Shown here in pieces: positions 35,072 through 44,297 of a stretch of DNA of 64,000 nt. The notes beneath the pieces are model-generated. The model searched no databases and was not told the DNA's origin. It was given only the letters and a program-made list of their open reading frames with translations. Source of the stretch: [Scytonema hofmanni] UTEX 2349 (lineage in GTDB: Bacteria > Cyanobacteriota > Cyanobacteriia > Cyanobacteriales > Nostocaceae); contig NZ_KK073768.1 in assembly GCF_000582685.1 (NCBI RefSeq), forward strand, positions 1,778,189 to 1,842,188, read 5' to 3'. The number at the start of each line of letters is the position of its first letter. Within the stretch, counting starts at the first letter, position 1. The position numbers and the translations under genes are program-made.

Positions 35072-35908
35072 TTGAAAATTAATTTTCTTCGTCTGTCTCA
35101 ATACCCTGCCCCTGTTCGGCTGGGTATATTTATATTGGCATTGTTGTTGCTGTGGTTGCCAATAGCAGCACCAATTCGCTTATTAGTGCGGGATGACAAC
35201 TTAGTTACTATTTTGACAATGCCATTGCTGTATGTAGAGTTTATTTTGTTACTGCGGCTTTGGGGCAGAAAAGTTTATAAGCAAACCCAGATACTGAGGC
35301 ATTATGGTTTAGAAAGAACACCGCAAAATGCAATGGATTTGTTGCATGGTTTGGCGATCGGACTAATTAATATTTTGATTTTATTTGGGGTAGAAGGATT
35401 GCTAGGTTGGCTGGTATGGCAAAAACCCAGTATTTTTTTATTGAGAGTTATTTTAGAAGGGTTGATTGTTGCCTTGGCTTATGGATTTGCTGAGGAATTA
35501 TTATTTCGGGGATGGCTGTTTGATGAGTTACAGCGCGATTACAATCTCAATGTGGTAGTTTGGGCAACTGCGGTTATTTTTGCTGTCACCCACTTTATTA
35601 AACCTTTGCCAGAAATTATTCAGACATCGCCGCAATTTTTTGGCTTATTGCTGCTGGCATTATTTTTGGTGTGTGCAAAACGCTGGCGTAGAGGGCGTTT
35701 GGGCTTATCGATTGGACTTCACGCTGGTTTAATTTGGGGTTATTACATTATCAATGTTGGGCAATTAACCAAATATTCTGGTGCAGTTCCTGATTGGGTT
35801 ACTGGTGTGAATCGAAATCCCTTAGCTGGGTTGATGGGGTTGCTGTTGTTGAGTGTGTTGGCTTTGTGGATGGGGAGGAAATCGAGAGCGATCGCTCTTA
35901 CGAGATAA
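35072..35908 (+). CDS. CPBP family intramembrane metalloprotease
   Basis: 278 residues from a TTG start. It has about eight hydrophobic segments. Motif 1, EELLFRGWLFDEL, has the Glu-Glu and Arg of the CAAX-protease/bacteriocin-processing (Abi) family. The second motif (FAVTHF) and third (GLHAGLIWGYYI) supply the His residues. It likely cuts membrane-bound peptides or proteins. The 21-bp gap after clpS suggests one transcript. Confidence 0.88.
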   Translation: MKINFLRLSQYPAPVRLGIFILALLLLWLPIAAPIRLLVRDDNLVTILTMPLLYVEFILLLRLWGRKVYKQTQILRHYGLERTPQNAMDLLHGLAIGLINILILFGVEGLLGWLVWQKPSIFLLRVILEGLIVALAYGFAEELLFRGWLFDELQRDYNLNVVVWATAVIFAVTHFIKPLPEIIQTSPQFFGLLLLALFLVCAKRWRRGRLGLSIGLHAGLIWGYYIINVGQLTKYSGAVPDWVTGVNRNPLAGLMGLLLLSVLALWMGRKSRAIALTR

Positions 35909-36335
35909 TAGATATCTCCAAAATTTAATTATGTGTTGCCCGAAACCCTTGTAGAGACGTAGCAACGCTACGTCTCTACGTCTGTCTAATAAACACATGT
36001 CCTTCTCTATCCAAAGACAGATTCTGATTTACATTAAATCTTACATGTAGCCAAAGACTTTCAGCAAACAGCCAAGATGCCTATGACAAAGGTTTTTAGC
36101 ATTTTGAATCTTCAGTGATTGCCTAAGCAACTTACTCCCTTAAGCATAGCTCAAACAAGAATGTTAGATATAATGCAAACTTTCAATTCCTCCCATTGTA
36201 TGAGGCGTTAAATTCGGGAATGGGTAATACTGTGATTGTAGAAGTTAAGTAAGCGGTTGCAAATCAACGGAAAGCTTTAAGATTTGTGCCAAATACTTAT
36301 TAAATAGCTTCTAAAAATTTGGGAGGGAATTGACT
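35909..36335. other. Intergenic region with a dispersed palindrome
   Basis: No gene. It holds the palindrome at 35951-35979 and otherwise AT-rich sequence leading to the pentapeptide-repeat gene. Confidence 0.5.
35951..35979. repeat. Dispersed palindrome (gtagagacgtagc family)
   Basis: gtagagacgtagc/gctacgtctctac around a short centre. No MITE ends are present. Confidence 0.8.
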
Positions 36336-36776
36336 ATGAGAATTAAATCTTTAGCTGCGATCGCTTTATTAAGCGCAATATCTCTGGGTGCTTCCGTTCC
36401 CGCTAATGCAGCAAACCCCGCTCATGTGCAGCGTTTGCTAAAAACCGGAGAATGTCTCAAGTGTGATTTAAGTGGTGCAAACCTGAAAGGCGCCCACTTG
36501 ATTGGTGCAGATTTACGGAATGCTAATTTGAAGGGTGCTAATTTACAAAATGCTAACTTAGAAGGTGCTGATTTAACTGGCGCTAATTTGAAGGGTGCTA
36601 ATTTGAAAGAAGCATTCGTCAATAGCACGACTTTAAATAATGCCAATCTCACCAACGCTAACTTAAGCAATGCTACCTTATATAGTGCCGAGTTAGAAGG
36701 CGCTACTTTAATCGGCGCTAATTTGAATGGTACTGATGTGTTTAATAGTAATATCGGCGTAGGTGGCGGTGAATAA
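36336..36776 (+). CDS. Secreted pentapeptide-repeat protein
   Basis: 146 residues. The ATG at 36336 lies behind a strong GGGAGG ribosome-binding sequence. A signal peptide (IKSLAAIALLSAISLGASVPANA) is followed by a short linker with two cysteines (GECLKCDLSG) and about 18 A(D/N)LXX repeats (ANLKGAHLIGADLRNANLKG...), which form a right-handed quadrilateral beta-helix. Probably periplasmic or in the thylakoid lumen. Function unknown, as for most cyanobacterial members. Confidence 0.88.
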   Translation: MRIKSLAAIALLSAISLGASVPANAANPAHVQRLLKTGECLKCDLSGANLKGAHLIGADLRNANLKGANLQNANLEGADLTGANLKGANLKEAFVNSTTLNNANLTNANLSNATLYSAELEGATLIGANLNGTDVFNSNIGVGGGE

Positions 36777-36794
36777 TGCTAATTTGGGTGATTC

Positions 36795-36822
36795 GTAGAG
36801 ACGCGATTAATCGCGTCTCTAC
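36795..36822. repeat. Dispersed palindrome (gtagagacgcg variant)
   Basis: gtagagacgcgatt/aatcgcgtctctac, a perfect 28-bp palindrome between two convergent genes. Confidence 0.8.
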
Positions 36823-36842
36823 AACTTGATGTGTCCTAACTT

Positions 36843-38183
36843 TTATTCACCTGTAATGGATAATTCATCAATCCAAATTCTTGGACAAACACCTCCGGGT
36901 GTCAATTCTGGTTCTTTCTCAACATAAATAATTGATTTGAGAACTTCCAGAAAATCGCCGGCAACAGTTGCTGACTCGATACTAGTTTTGACACCCTTAT
37001 TAATTAACCAACCATCAAAGGGTAGTGAAAAAGAGCCTTGTAAGGATTTAACTCCCGCGTGTAAAGCTTGTAAATCATCAATTAGAATCACATTTTCCGC
37101 AGTTTCTAAACTATATTCTTGTTCAGAATTGGCGGCTGCAAATACATGATAAAAGTTAGGACTGACGCTAACTTTTGCACCAATACTTGCATTACCAGTA
37201 AGATTGGCGTTCATTCTTTTCGCAGTACCTGCACTGTGGAGAAAACCTGTTAAAACACCGTTTTCAATTAGCGAAACCCGACGGGTAGGAGTTCCTTCAC
37301 CATCAAAAGCTTCCGCACCAATGTTAGCTGAATGTAACGCATCATCGCATACAGAAAGCAGCGGGGAAGCAATTTTATTTCCGAGAGAATCTGGGGTAGA
37401 TAGACTTTGTTTGTCGAGAATACTTTGAGCGTTGAATAAGTTAGAAAAAGCGCCTAGCAAACTCAAGAAAGCTTCTGCTGAGAAAACTACTCGATATTTA
37501 CCAGTTGTTATTTTTTCATAGTTCAAATGGCTAATTGTTTTATCTGCGGTTTCTTTGATGCAACCATTAATGTCTAGGTTATCTAAACTATGGTTGATTC
37601 TAAAAGCCCCAGCACTACGCGGTTTTTTACCTTCTTCCTCGGTTTTGCTGTAAAGATATATCGATGCTAAAGAGTGAGATTCGGTTCTAATTGCACCATT
37701 GCTGTTGAGATAGAACCTGTCAATATCTCTTTGCGCTAAACCGTTATAAGGTACTCCTTTAATAGCCGGATGAACTGCTAAAAGTTCTTTTTCGGCAACA
37801 ATCAGGCTTTCTATTAGTTGCGAAACTGGTGCTTGAGCAGCTTTTTCACTCTTATTATTGTCGATTTTGACAGTCGCTTCTGGACTAAAATCTGGGACGT
37901 TTTCTTTTACACCGAAGAAGCTAGCTTCGTAAGCGGTTTTTAAAGCTAATTCTAGTCCTTGCGGATCTACATCTGTGGTGCTGGTGACACCCATTGTATT
38001 GTCTTTGTTCCAAACTCTAACGGTGACACCGGAGCGATTTGAAGCTTTGACTTGTTTTGGCTCACCTTGGTCTACTTGTACGCTGGTTTCATCTACAGTT
38101 GAGCCGTAAATGTCAAATTTATTAATGCCAAGTTTGTTGGCTGTTTCTTTGGCAGATGTTGCAATTTCGTTGATATTCGGCAT
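36843..38183 (-). CDS. tldE: TldE/PmbA-type metalloprotease subunit
   Basis: 446 residues in the PmbA/TldE family (VQVDQGEPKQVKASNRSGVTVRVW ... LIENGVLTGFLHSAGTAKRMN ... IWIDELSITGE). TldE lacks the zinc motif and pairs with TldD to form a protease that processes small peptides such as CcdA or microcin B17 in E. coli. tldD is 106 bp upstream on the same strand, so they act together. Confidence 0.9.
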   Translation of the reverse strand: MPNINEIATSAKETANKLGINKFDIYGSTVDETSVQVDQGEPKQVKASNRSGVTVRVWNKDNTMGVTSTTDVDPQGLELALKTAYEASFFGVKENVPDFSPEATVKIDNNKSEKAAQAPVSQLIESLIVAEKELLAVHPAIKGVPYNGLAQRDIDRFYLNSNGAIRTESHSLASIYLYSKTEEEGKKPRSAGAFRINHSLDNLDINGCIKETADKTISHLNYEKITTGKYRVVFSAEAFLSLLGAFSNLFNAQSILDKQSLSTPDSLGNKIASPLLSVCDDALHSANIGAEAFDGEGTPTRRVSLIENGVLTGFLHSAGTAKRMNANLTGNASIGAKVSVSPNFYHVFAAANSEQEYSLETAENVILIDDLQALHAGVKSLQGSFSLPFDGWLINKGVKTSIESATVAGDFLEVLKSIIYVEKEPELTPGGVCPRIWIDELSITGE

Positions 38184-38231
38184 AGTCGATTTTAGATTTC
38201 AAATTACAAATGCTTCGGAAATTTTGAATAT

Positions 38232-38277
38232 GTAGTGAGCGCTTCAGCGCTTAAGAAAGCACTAAAGTGCTTACTAC
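38232..38277. repeat. 46-bp inverted repeat (gtagtgagcgctt), copy 1
   Basis: gtagtgagcgctt...aagtgcttactac with an inner gcgcttaagaaagcac. A close relative sits at 41499-41545. It lies in the tldD-tldE gap. Confidence 0.75.
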
Positions 38278-38289
38278 GAATTAAGGAGG

Positions 38290-39762
38290 TTAGCGTCCGC
38301 CTACGGTGATAGAATCTACTTTGATGTGGGGTTGTCCAACTGTGGTGTAAATGCTGCCGCTGACGGAGCCACAAAAACCTGCGGCTAATGATAAATCTTG
38401 GGAACACATGGAAATTTTATTCATAATTTCCTTGGCTTCACCGATGAGGATGGCTCCTTTTAATGGCTTGGTAATTTTGCCATTTTCTATGAGATAAGCT
38501 TCGTCTACACCAAAGTTAAATTGTCCTGTGGCACCGACGCTACCACCACCCATTTTTTTACAGTAAATGCCTTTGTCAATAGAGGCAAATAAATCTTCTG
38601 TGTTGTATTCACCAGTTGCGATATAAGTATTTCGCATCCGACTAGCAGCTGCATAGGTGTAATTTTGGCGACGTCCGCTGCCGGTTCTGGGATGTCCGGT
38701 GCGTACTGAGCCGGTTCTATCTGCTAAGAAGTTCTTTAAAACGCCTTTTTCAATTAATAGCGTTCTTTGTGCGGGCATTCCTTCGTCGTCCATGTCAATT
38801 GTGCCGAAGGCGTTTTCTGAACGTCCTTCATCCCATGCTGTTAAACTTTCGTGGGCAATTTTTTCGCCTTTTTTGTCAGCAAAGGGTGTGGTCTTGCGTT
38901 CAATTTGCGTGGTTTCTAGGAGGTGTCCGCAAGCTTCGTGGAAAATTACCCCGCCAAAGTGATTCGCCATGATGATGGGGTATGTGCCCGATTCTACGTA
39001 GTCAGCGTAAAGCATTTTTCCGGCTGATTCGGCGATTTGTTCGGCGGATTGTTGATAATCCCAGGTTCTCAGGAAGTTGGCATCGCTGGTATTTCCTGCG
39101 CGTTCGGCGATGGAGGTGCGATTTGCACCATCAGCGCACAGCAGGTTAAATCCAACAGATTGAGTGAGACGAATGTCACGGGCAAATGTGCCATCACTAG
39201 CGGCAACTAAGACTTCTTGCCAATCGCGGAAGTAGCTGGCGCGGCGAGATTGAATGTGGTTGGCTTTTGTGTGCAAATAAGCGGTACCATCAAGGAGGAC
39301 TTCTCCCATTTCGCGGATGGAACTACATAAAGGTAGCCATTTATCTTTGCCTCTTTTGGTTGCGTAGTCTCTAAGTAGTTCGAGGTTGATTTCTGGGATG
39401 AAAGCGTTAGCTGTTGGTAGTTGCAATCCTAAGATGGAAAGACCTTTTTCTAATGCGGCTTTCAAACCGGTAAATGAAAGGTTGTTGGTGCTTACGTAGC
39501 AGTCGGCTTTGCCACGAAAGACTCTCACTCCCGCACCTGTAGCCAGACTGGGTGAAATGCTGGTGATAGAATCGTCTTCTGCAAGGCAACTAATATAGTT
39601 GCGACGTTCTAAGAATAATTCGATGAAGTCGGCGCCAGCTGCGCGTCCAAGTCCCAGGAGGATTGCCAGGGGAGCTTCCCAGGTTTCATCGAATCGCTCT
39701 GGGGTGGAGGTGTATTGCAGGGTGGGGAGTTGATTGGACTGAAGTAGGGTGTTTGTAAGCAT
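38290..39762 (-). CDS. tldD: TldD-type metalloprotease
   Basis: 490 residues. The motif H275-E276-ACG-H280 is the zinc-binding HExxxH of TldD, with a further cysteine-rich finish typical of the family. N-terminal and middle segments (GAGVRVFRGKADCYVST, MGGGSVGATGQFNFGVDEAYLIENG) match the family. It forms the active half of the TldD/TldE protease. tldE follows after a gap that contains a 46-bp repeat. Confidence 0.92.
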   Translation of the reverse strand: MLTNTLLQSNQLPTLQYTSTPERFDETWEAPLAILLGLGRAAGADFIELFLERRNYISCLAEDDSITSISPSLATGAGVRVFRGKADCYVSTNNLSFTGLKAALEKGLSILGLQLPTANAFIPEINLELLRDYATKRGKDKWLPLCSSIREMGEVLLDGTAYLHTKANHIQSRRASYFRDWQEVLVAASDGTFARDIRLTQSVGFNLLCADGANRTSIAERAGNTSDANFLRTWDYQQSAEQIAESAGKMLYADYVESGTYPIIMANHFGGVIFHEACGHLLETTQIERKTTPFADKKGEKIAHESLTAWDEGRSENAFGTIDMDDEGMPAQRTLLIEKGVLKNFLADRTGSVRTGHPRTGSGRRQNYTYAAASRMRNTYIATGEYNTEDLFASIDKGIYCKKMGGGSVGATGQFNFGVDEAYLIENGKITKPLKGAILIGEAKEIMNKISMCSQDLSLAAGFCGSVSGSIYTTVGQPHIKVDSITVGGR

Positions 39763-39913
39763 GGGTTGCCTTAAAATGCTCGCATTATCAAAGGTTTAAT
39801 TGAAATATCCTGGTGTGTGTACTCTAACAAATTTAAGAAAATGTCCGTGTGAGGTAACTAGATAGGTGTAGGTAGGGATGGTACTACTGGTGAGATTCAC
39901 TCTAACACTACCC

Positions 39914-40864
39914 CTACTTAGCTTCCTGCCAACCTTGAACAGTTGCTATCAAAACATTAACTAATGGATGGTCAACAGCTTCTTTGAATGCTTCGGTTCC
40001 TCCTGCCTTGAGCGCATTGATAATCTGTGCTTTCAATGTTGAATTTTTCTTTATTTCCTCAGAAGCTTTAGCCACAACAGCCAATTTTTCAATTTCAGTT
40101 GTAGTAGGGTTAGTTGCCTCTAGTTGTTTCAGTAACTGCTGGATTTGTGCTGCCGCTTCAACTAGGTTACTTTGAGCATCATAGTTGTGCTGATTCTCTA
40201 TCATTTTTCCATAGTTTGTTTCAGCAAAGCCACCTTGGAAATTTGCCCCCCGCATATCATATTTAGAGCTTTCTGTCATAAGTATACCCTCTGCATTTGC
40301 TATAGCTTTAACTTGAACATTTACAATTGGCTTGAATCTCAAACTCAAAAGAAAAGTTATTATCGCTCCGAAAAAGGTAAAGATTACCCCAGGCAGAGAT
40401 GATATTTTCAATAAAGGTCTTAAAGCCCAATTTAAGTAATTAAAAGGTTCTACAATGTAAGCAAACCTTATTCCTTGTTCTAGATTAGAAGCAGACCATT
40501 GGACTGTCTCTTCATTAAGATAGGGAGATAATTTAAAATTATCAGCATCTTTTGCTTGATAAAAAGACCCTTTTGGTATCTTATCTATTATTATATTTGA
40601 TATTTGGCTACCTCCTATTTGGATTTTAATAGTTGAGCCATTGTTGAAATTCAAATTTATGTATCCTTCTAAAGATAAATTAAGAGGAACAATATATAAT
40701 TCTTTAACTACAAATCCCCGGTTAAGACTATGAATATTTCTAATAAATTTAAATTTAGATGTTTGATTATCTGAATAATATTCTTTAAAAGAATTTGCAA
40801 GTAAATCATTTTTATAAATTCCATTTATTTCTTTATTTTTATTTTTTTCGATAGAAAGCAGCAC
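39914..40864 (-). CDS. Single-pass membrane protein, second gene of an AT-rich pair
   Basis: 316 residues from a GTG directly after the stop of the upstream gene (TAAGTG), so translation is coupled. The N-terminal 155 residues look beta-rich and lie before one membrane helix (about 160-182; PGVIFTFFGAIITFLLSL). The C-terminal about 125 residues (YDMRGANFQGGFAETNYG...NYDAQ...IQQLLKQLE...ALKAGGTEAFKEAVDHP) form a helical module that I recall at the ends of diverse cyanobacterial proteins, including NTPases. The 5' part is strongly AT-rich. Function unknown. Confidence 0.7.
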   Translation of the reverse strand: MLLSIEKNKNKEINGIYKNDLLANSFKEYYSDNQTSKFKFIRNIHSLNRGFVVKELYIVPLNLSLEGYINLNFNNGSTIKIQIGGSQISNIIIDKIPKGSFYQAKDADNFKLSPYLNEETVQWSASNLEQGIRFAYIVEPFNYLNWALRPLLKISSLPGVIFTFFGAIITFLLSLRFKPIVNVQVKAIANAEGILMTESSKYDMRGANFQGGFAETNYGKMIENQHNYDAQSNLVEAAAQIQQLLKQLEATNPTTTEIEKLAVVAKASEEIKKNSTLKAQIINALKAGGTEAFKEAVDHPLVNVLIATVQGWQEAK

Positions 40865-41278
40865 TTATTTTTTTTTAAGTTGCAATTCTTCTGTGGTTCT
40901 AAATTTAGTTAATTCTTTATTCAATGGCTCAAAATTTATTACGTAACGCTGTGCTATTACAGTTGAATATAGATCGGGAGATAAAGTATAATTAAATTTA
41001 AATAAAAATAAAGTCAAACTAAATGAAAATAGTCCTATTATTAATATTTTATATTTTTGTGATTTTGATAAATAGTTATATCCTCTTATTATTTTTTGTG
41101 TTAAAAAGTAATATTTTGATTTGAACAAAGGAAAAAAAGCTAATAGCAAGCCTATAATGATACCTAACAATAAAGCCAACGCGGTATTATAGTTAACTAA
41201 AGATAAAGATATTAATAAAAAGAGTTCTATTACAAAAACTGAAACTATTACCCATTTAGGGATTTTATGGATTTTCAT
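40865..41278 (-). CDS. Three-pass membrane protein, first gene of the pair
   Basis: 137 residues with three hydrophobic segments (VIVSVFVIELFLLISLSLV, ALALLLGIIIGLLLAFFPLF, ILIIGLFSFSLTLFLF) and a charged C-terminus of about 35 residues. The coding DNA is very AT-rich. No family was recognised. Its stop abuts the start of the next gene, so the products probably form one complex. Confidence 0.65.
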   Translation of the reverse strand: MKIHKIPKWVIVSVFVIELFLLISLSLVNYNTALALLLGIIIGLLLAFFPLFKSKYYFLTQKIIRGYNYLSKSQKYKILIIGLFSFSLTLFLFKFNYTLSPDLYSTVIAQRYVINFEPLNKELTKFRTTEELQLKKK

Positions 41279-41325
41279 GGTAGTTTTTAAAGTATAGGAC
41301 TCATATTTTATTTTTGAACAGATAC

Positions 41326-41403
41326 GTAGGGTGTGTAGTTGCGAGAGTACGGCATCAAACCCTTGAGAATGGTGCGTTACAACTTCCGTCTAACGCACCC
41401 TAC
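41326..41403. repeat. gtagggtg(c/t)gt inverted repeat
   Basis: gtagggtgtgt at the left pairs with aacgcaccctac at the right, with inner gagaatggtgcgtt. It is a common type of cyanobacterial dispersed repeat. Confidence 0.6.
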
Positions 41404-41498
41404 AATACTTAACGGTGCTGGATAGATATAAAACACAAGAATCATAAACTGCTGTAAAATTAGACACTTTAAAGACTCTGAAAGAGGAAATTTAGCTC

Positions 41499-41545
41499 GT
41501 AGTAAGCGCTTAAGCGGTTGATTTAAGCACTAAAGTGCTTACTAC
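41499..41545. repeat. 46-bp type inverted repeat, copy 2
   Basis: gtagtaagcgctt...aagtgcttactac, matching the copy at 38232-38277 in both ends and in the aagcactaaagtgctt core. Confidence 0.75.
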
Positions 41546-41612
41546 GTTAGAAAATCACTAGGATTGATAAGGGTATCTATTTAAAATTTTAAAGAAAAAA
41601 TCCGAAGTTAAT

Positions 41613-43073
41613 ATGAATTCGACTTTACCTTTGCCCGATCCTCATCAAAGTGATTCTTCTAGTTGGGAGGAAGAACTTGATAAAGCTATTTTCAGTTTTG
41701 AAGATATTCAGGCGGAACTCAATTATAAGCAGGCACAAACGGCATTAAGAAGTTTGGTGGCAAAACTTGACTTGACTGCACAAGAAAAACGCGGATTGGA
41801 AGCGGAAATTGGCGATTTAGAAGTGATGTTGGGTAAGTTAGACCGGATGGTGGTGCAAATTGCGGCTTTTGGAATGGTGGGACGCGGGAAGTCTTCTTTA
41901 TTGAATGCTTTGGTTGGACAGTCGGTGTTTGAAACCGGTCCTTTGCATGGTGTGACTCGTGCTGCACAGCGAGTTAATTGGAGTATTACTGAGGAAGCGA
42001 TCGCATCCTCAAATCGCACTCTACGTGTAACTTTACCAGGAATCGGTCAATCTCAGGTGGAATTGATTGATACTCCTGGTTTAGATGAAGTAGATGGCGA
42101 AACCCGCACCGCTTTAGCTGAACATGTCGCAAAACAAGCAGATTTAATTCTGTTTGTTATTTCTGGGGACATGACAAAATTAGAACATGAGGCTCTTTCT
42201 CAGTTGCGCGAAGCTGGTAAACCGATAATTTTGGTGTTCAATAAGGTAGATCAGTATCCAGAAGCCGATCGCATGGCAGTTTACCACAAAGTCCGCGATG
42301 AAAGGGTGCGGGAATTACTTTCACCGCTAGAAATTGTTATGGCAGCCGCATCACCTTTGGTAAAAACGGCGGTTCAACGTGCTGATGGTACTAGGGGGAT
42401 ACAATTACGTCCGGGTAATGCCCAAGTTGAAGAATTAAAGCTGAAAATATTAGAGATTTTACACCGCGAGGGCAAAGCTTTGGTGGCTTTGAATACGATG
42501 ATTTACGCGGATAATGTAAATGAGCAATTGGTGCAGCGAAAATTGATGATTCGCGATCGCGCTGCAAATGAGTTGATTTGGAAAGCGGTGATCACTAAAG
42601 CGGTAGCGATCGCACTCAATCCGATTACAGTGGTAGATATACTGAGCGGTGTAGTTATTGATATTGCTTTAATTCTCGGTTTATCTAAACTCTACGGCAT
42701 CGCGATGACGGAAACTGGAGCCGTACAATTATTACAGAAAATCGCTCTGGGGATGGGCGGTATTGGTGCCAGCGAACTGTTAGCAACTCTCGGCTTAAGC
42801 GGGTTAAAAACTTTACTTGGCATCTCTGCACCCGTTACAGGTGGGGCTTCTTTCGCTCCCTATGTATCAGTTGCAATAACCCAAGCGGGGGTAACTGGTG
42901 TTGCTTCTTACGGAATTGGACAAGTTACTAAAGCTTATTTAGCGAATGGGGCAACTTGGGGACCCGATGGACCGAAAGCGGTAATTGGGAAGATTTTGGC
43001 AAGTCTGGATGAGACTTCGATTCTTAATCGAATTAAGGATGAGTTGCAAGAGAAGATGAAGCGAAGGGGTTAG
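41613..43073 (+). CDS. Membrane-associated GTPase
   Basis: 486 residues. The G domain has the P loop G87-MVGRGK-S94 (GMVGRGKSSLLNAL), G3 DTPGLDE (about 158) and G4 NKVDQ (about 208). The C-terminal third is hydrophobic and Gly/Ala-rich (VVDILSGVVIDIALILGLSKLYG), like the DUF697-type domain of related bacterial GTPases. A helical segment (residues 20-80) precedes the G domain. It probably binds the membrane in a GTP-dependent way; its partner is unknown. Confidence 0.85.
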   Translation: MNSTLPLPDPHQSDSSSWEEELDKAIFSFEDIQAELNYKQAQTALRSLVAKLDLTAQEKRGLEAEIGDLEVMLGKLDRMVVQIAAFGMVGRGKSSLLNALVGQSVFETGPLHGVTRAAQRVNWSITEEAIASSNRTLRVTLPGIGQSQVELIDTPGLDEVDGETRTALAEHVAKQADLILFVISGDMTKLEHEALSQLREAGKPIILVFNKVDQYPEADRMAVYHKVRDERVRELLSPLEIVMAAASPLVKTAVQRADGTRGIQLRPGNAQVEELKLKILEILHREGKALVALNTMIYADNVNEQLVQRKLMIRDRAANELIWKAVITKAVAIALNPITVVDILSGVVIDIALILGLSKLYGIAMTETGAVQLLQKIALGMGGIGASELLATLGLSGLKTLLGISAPVTGGASFAPYVSVAITQAGVTGVASYGIGQVTKAYLANGATWGPDGPKAVIGKILASLDETSILNRIKDELQEKMKRRG

Positions 43074-43087
43074 CGCTCATTACCCGA

Positions 43088-43131
43088 CGACTGAAGTCGC
43101 GGCTACACGAACAAAGTCCGCCTGCGCGGAC
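43088..43131. repeat. Two adjacent short palindromes
   Basis: cgactgaagtcg (43088-43099) and agtccgcctgcgcggact (43114-43131), a paired motif typical of dispersed cyanobacterial repeats. It lies between convergent genes and may help end transcription. Confidence 0.6.
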
Positions 43132-43196
43132 TAAAAACGTAGGTAATGGATTTAGCCTACGTAGGCTATTAGGTGAGGCGATCGCTCCCTAACTAC

Positions 43197-44102
43197 TCAC
43201 GTATCATCACGATTTGACTCCCATTGTGTCGTCTTCCGTGCCAAGCTGAGAAATGCTCTTATTACTGGAGAGGAATCATGCTGCCGCCAAGCAAGATAGA
43301 GTCCGGTTTTAGGTGTCTGCTCTTGTAAGGGTCTGTAAATGACTCCCCTTCTGTGGAAGTTTTGCAAGGAGGCGGGAACGAAAGCGATACCCAGTCCTGC
43401 TGCAACCAAACCGATGATAGTTTGCATCTGAACTGCCTCCTGAGCGACTTTCGGACGAAATCCAGCTTGTTGACAAATGTTAATAATCTGCTCGTAAAAG
43501 ATGGGTCCCATTTTGGCAGGAAATAGGATAAATAATTCCGAAGCCAAAGCGGAGAGAGACACTTTAGTCTGGGCAGAGAGCGGATGGGTTTCTGGCAACG
43601 CCAATACCAATGATTCTTGCAAAATGCATTCCACACTCAAACCTGGCTCAATGATGGCAGAACGAACAATGCCGACATCAACCTGTTTGTGATGCAGAGC
43701 TTGAATTTGCTCTTGCGTCGTCAGTTCATGCAATCGTAGTTCTACAGCAGGAAACTGTTCTCGAAAGACACTTAAAATATCTGGCAGCACGGTATACGTT
43801 GCAGATCCGACAAACCCGATCGCCAACTGTCCAACCTCACCCCGCCCTATCCGTTGTGTGACTGCGATCGCCTGTTCGAGTTGCGCTAACACTCCATAGG
43901 AGCGCTCTAAAAACACTTTGCCTGCTTCAGTCAGATGCACTTGCCGCTTCGTTCGTTCAAATAACTTGACTCCTAGTTCATCTTCCAAACCGCGAATCTG
44001 CTGACTGAGTGGGGGTTGGGAAATGTGCAACCGCTCTGCTGCTCGACTAAAGTGTAGTTCCTCAGCCACCGCGATGAAGTAGTGCAGATGCCGTAGTTCC
44101 AT
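43197..44102 (-). CDS. LysR-family transcriptional regulator
   Basis: 301 residues from the ATG at 44102, one codon inside a GTG start. The N-terminal helix-turn-helix (about 1-60; LRHLHYFIAVAEELHFSRAAERLHISQPPLSQQIRGLEDELGVKLFER is the LysR signature region) precedes the effector-binding domain. It resembles the CatR/BenM/CbbR-like subgroup. It is divergent from an SDR oxidoreductase gene, the classic LysR arrangement, so it probably controls that gene and itself. Confidence 0.92.
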   Translation of the reverse strand: MELRHLHYFIAVAEELHFSRAAERLHISQPPLSQQIRGLEDELGVKLFERTKRQVHLTEAGKVFLERSYGVLAQLEQAIAVTQRIGRGEVGQLAIGFVGSATYTVLPDILSVFREQFPAVELRLHELTTQEQIQALHHKQVDVGIVRSAIIEPGLSVECILQESLVLALPETHPLSAQTKVSLSALASELFILFPAKMGPIFYEQIINICQQAGFRPKVAQEAVQMQTIIGLVAAGLGIAFVPASLQNFHRRGVIYRPLQEQTPKTGLYLAWRQHDSSPVIRAFLSLARKTTQWESNRDDT

Positions 44103-44143
44103 CACATTTATATGTTTAACCTATTAATCTTAGTCAAATATAT

Positions 44144-44222
44144 ATTGGACAGTTGCCTGGCTGTCTCCTATCGTGAGAAATATGAGGTGCGTCTCATCGT
44201 TTTTGTATTGGACAAAACCAAT
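44144..44222. promoter_or_regulatory. Candidate LysR operator region
   Basis: attggaca occurs at 44144-44151 and again at 44207-44214, 63 bp (six helical turns) apart. The second copy is part of the palindrome attgg-N6-ccaat (44207-44222), close to the T-N11-A type of LysR site. Confidence 0.4.
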
Positions 44223-44297
44223 GAACTCAGACAAAAATCGTGTTGCTCCTAAAGTTTAGTTGATTAAAATTCAGAATTTAAGTCAGGAGAAAATTAA

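Larger units (their letters stand above)
41279..41612. other. Repeat-filled divergent region
   Basis: No gene. It has three repeats: a family B end-like motif (tataggactcatatttt, 41294), a long inverted repeat gtagggtgtgt...aacgcaccctac (41326-41403), and the 46-bp type repeat (41499-41545). Confidence 0.6.
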
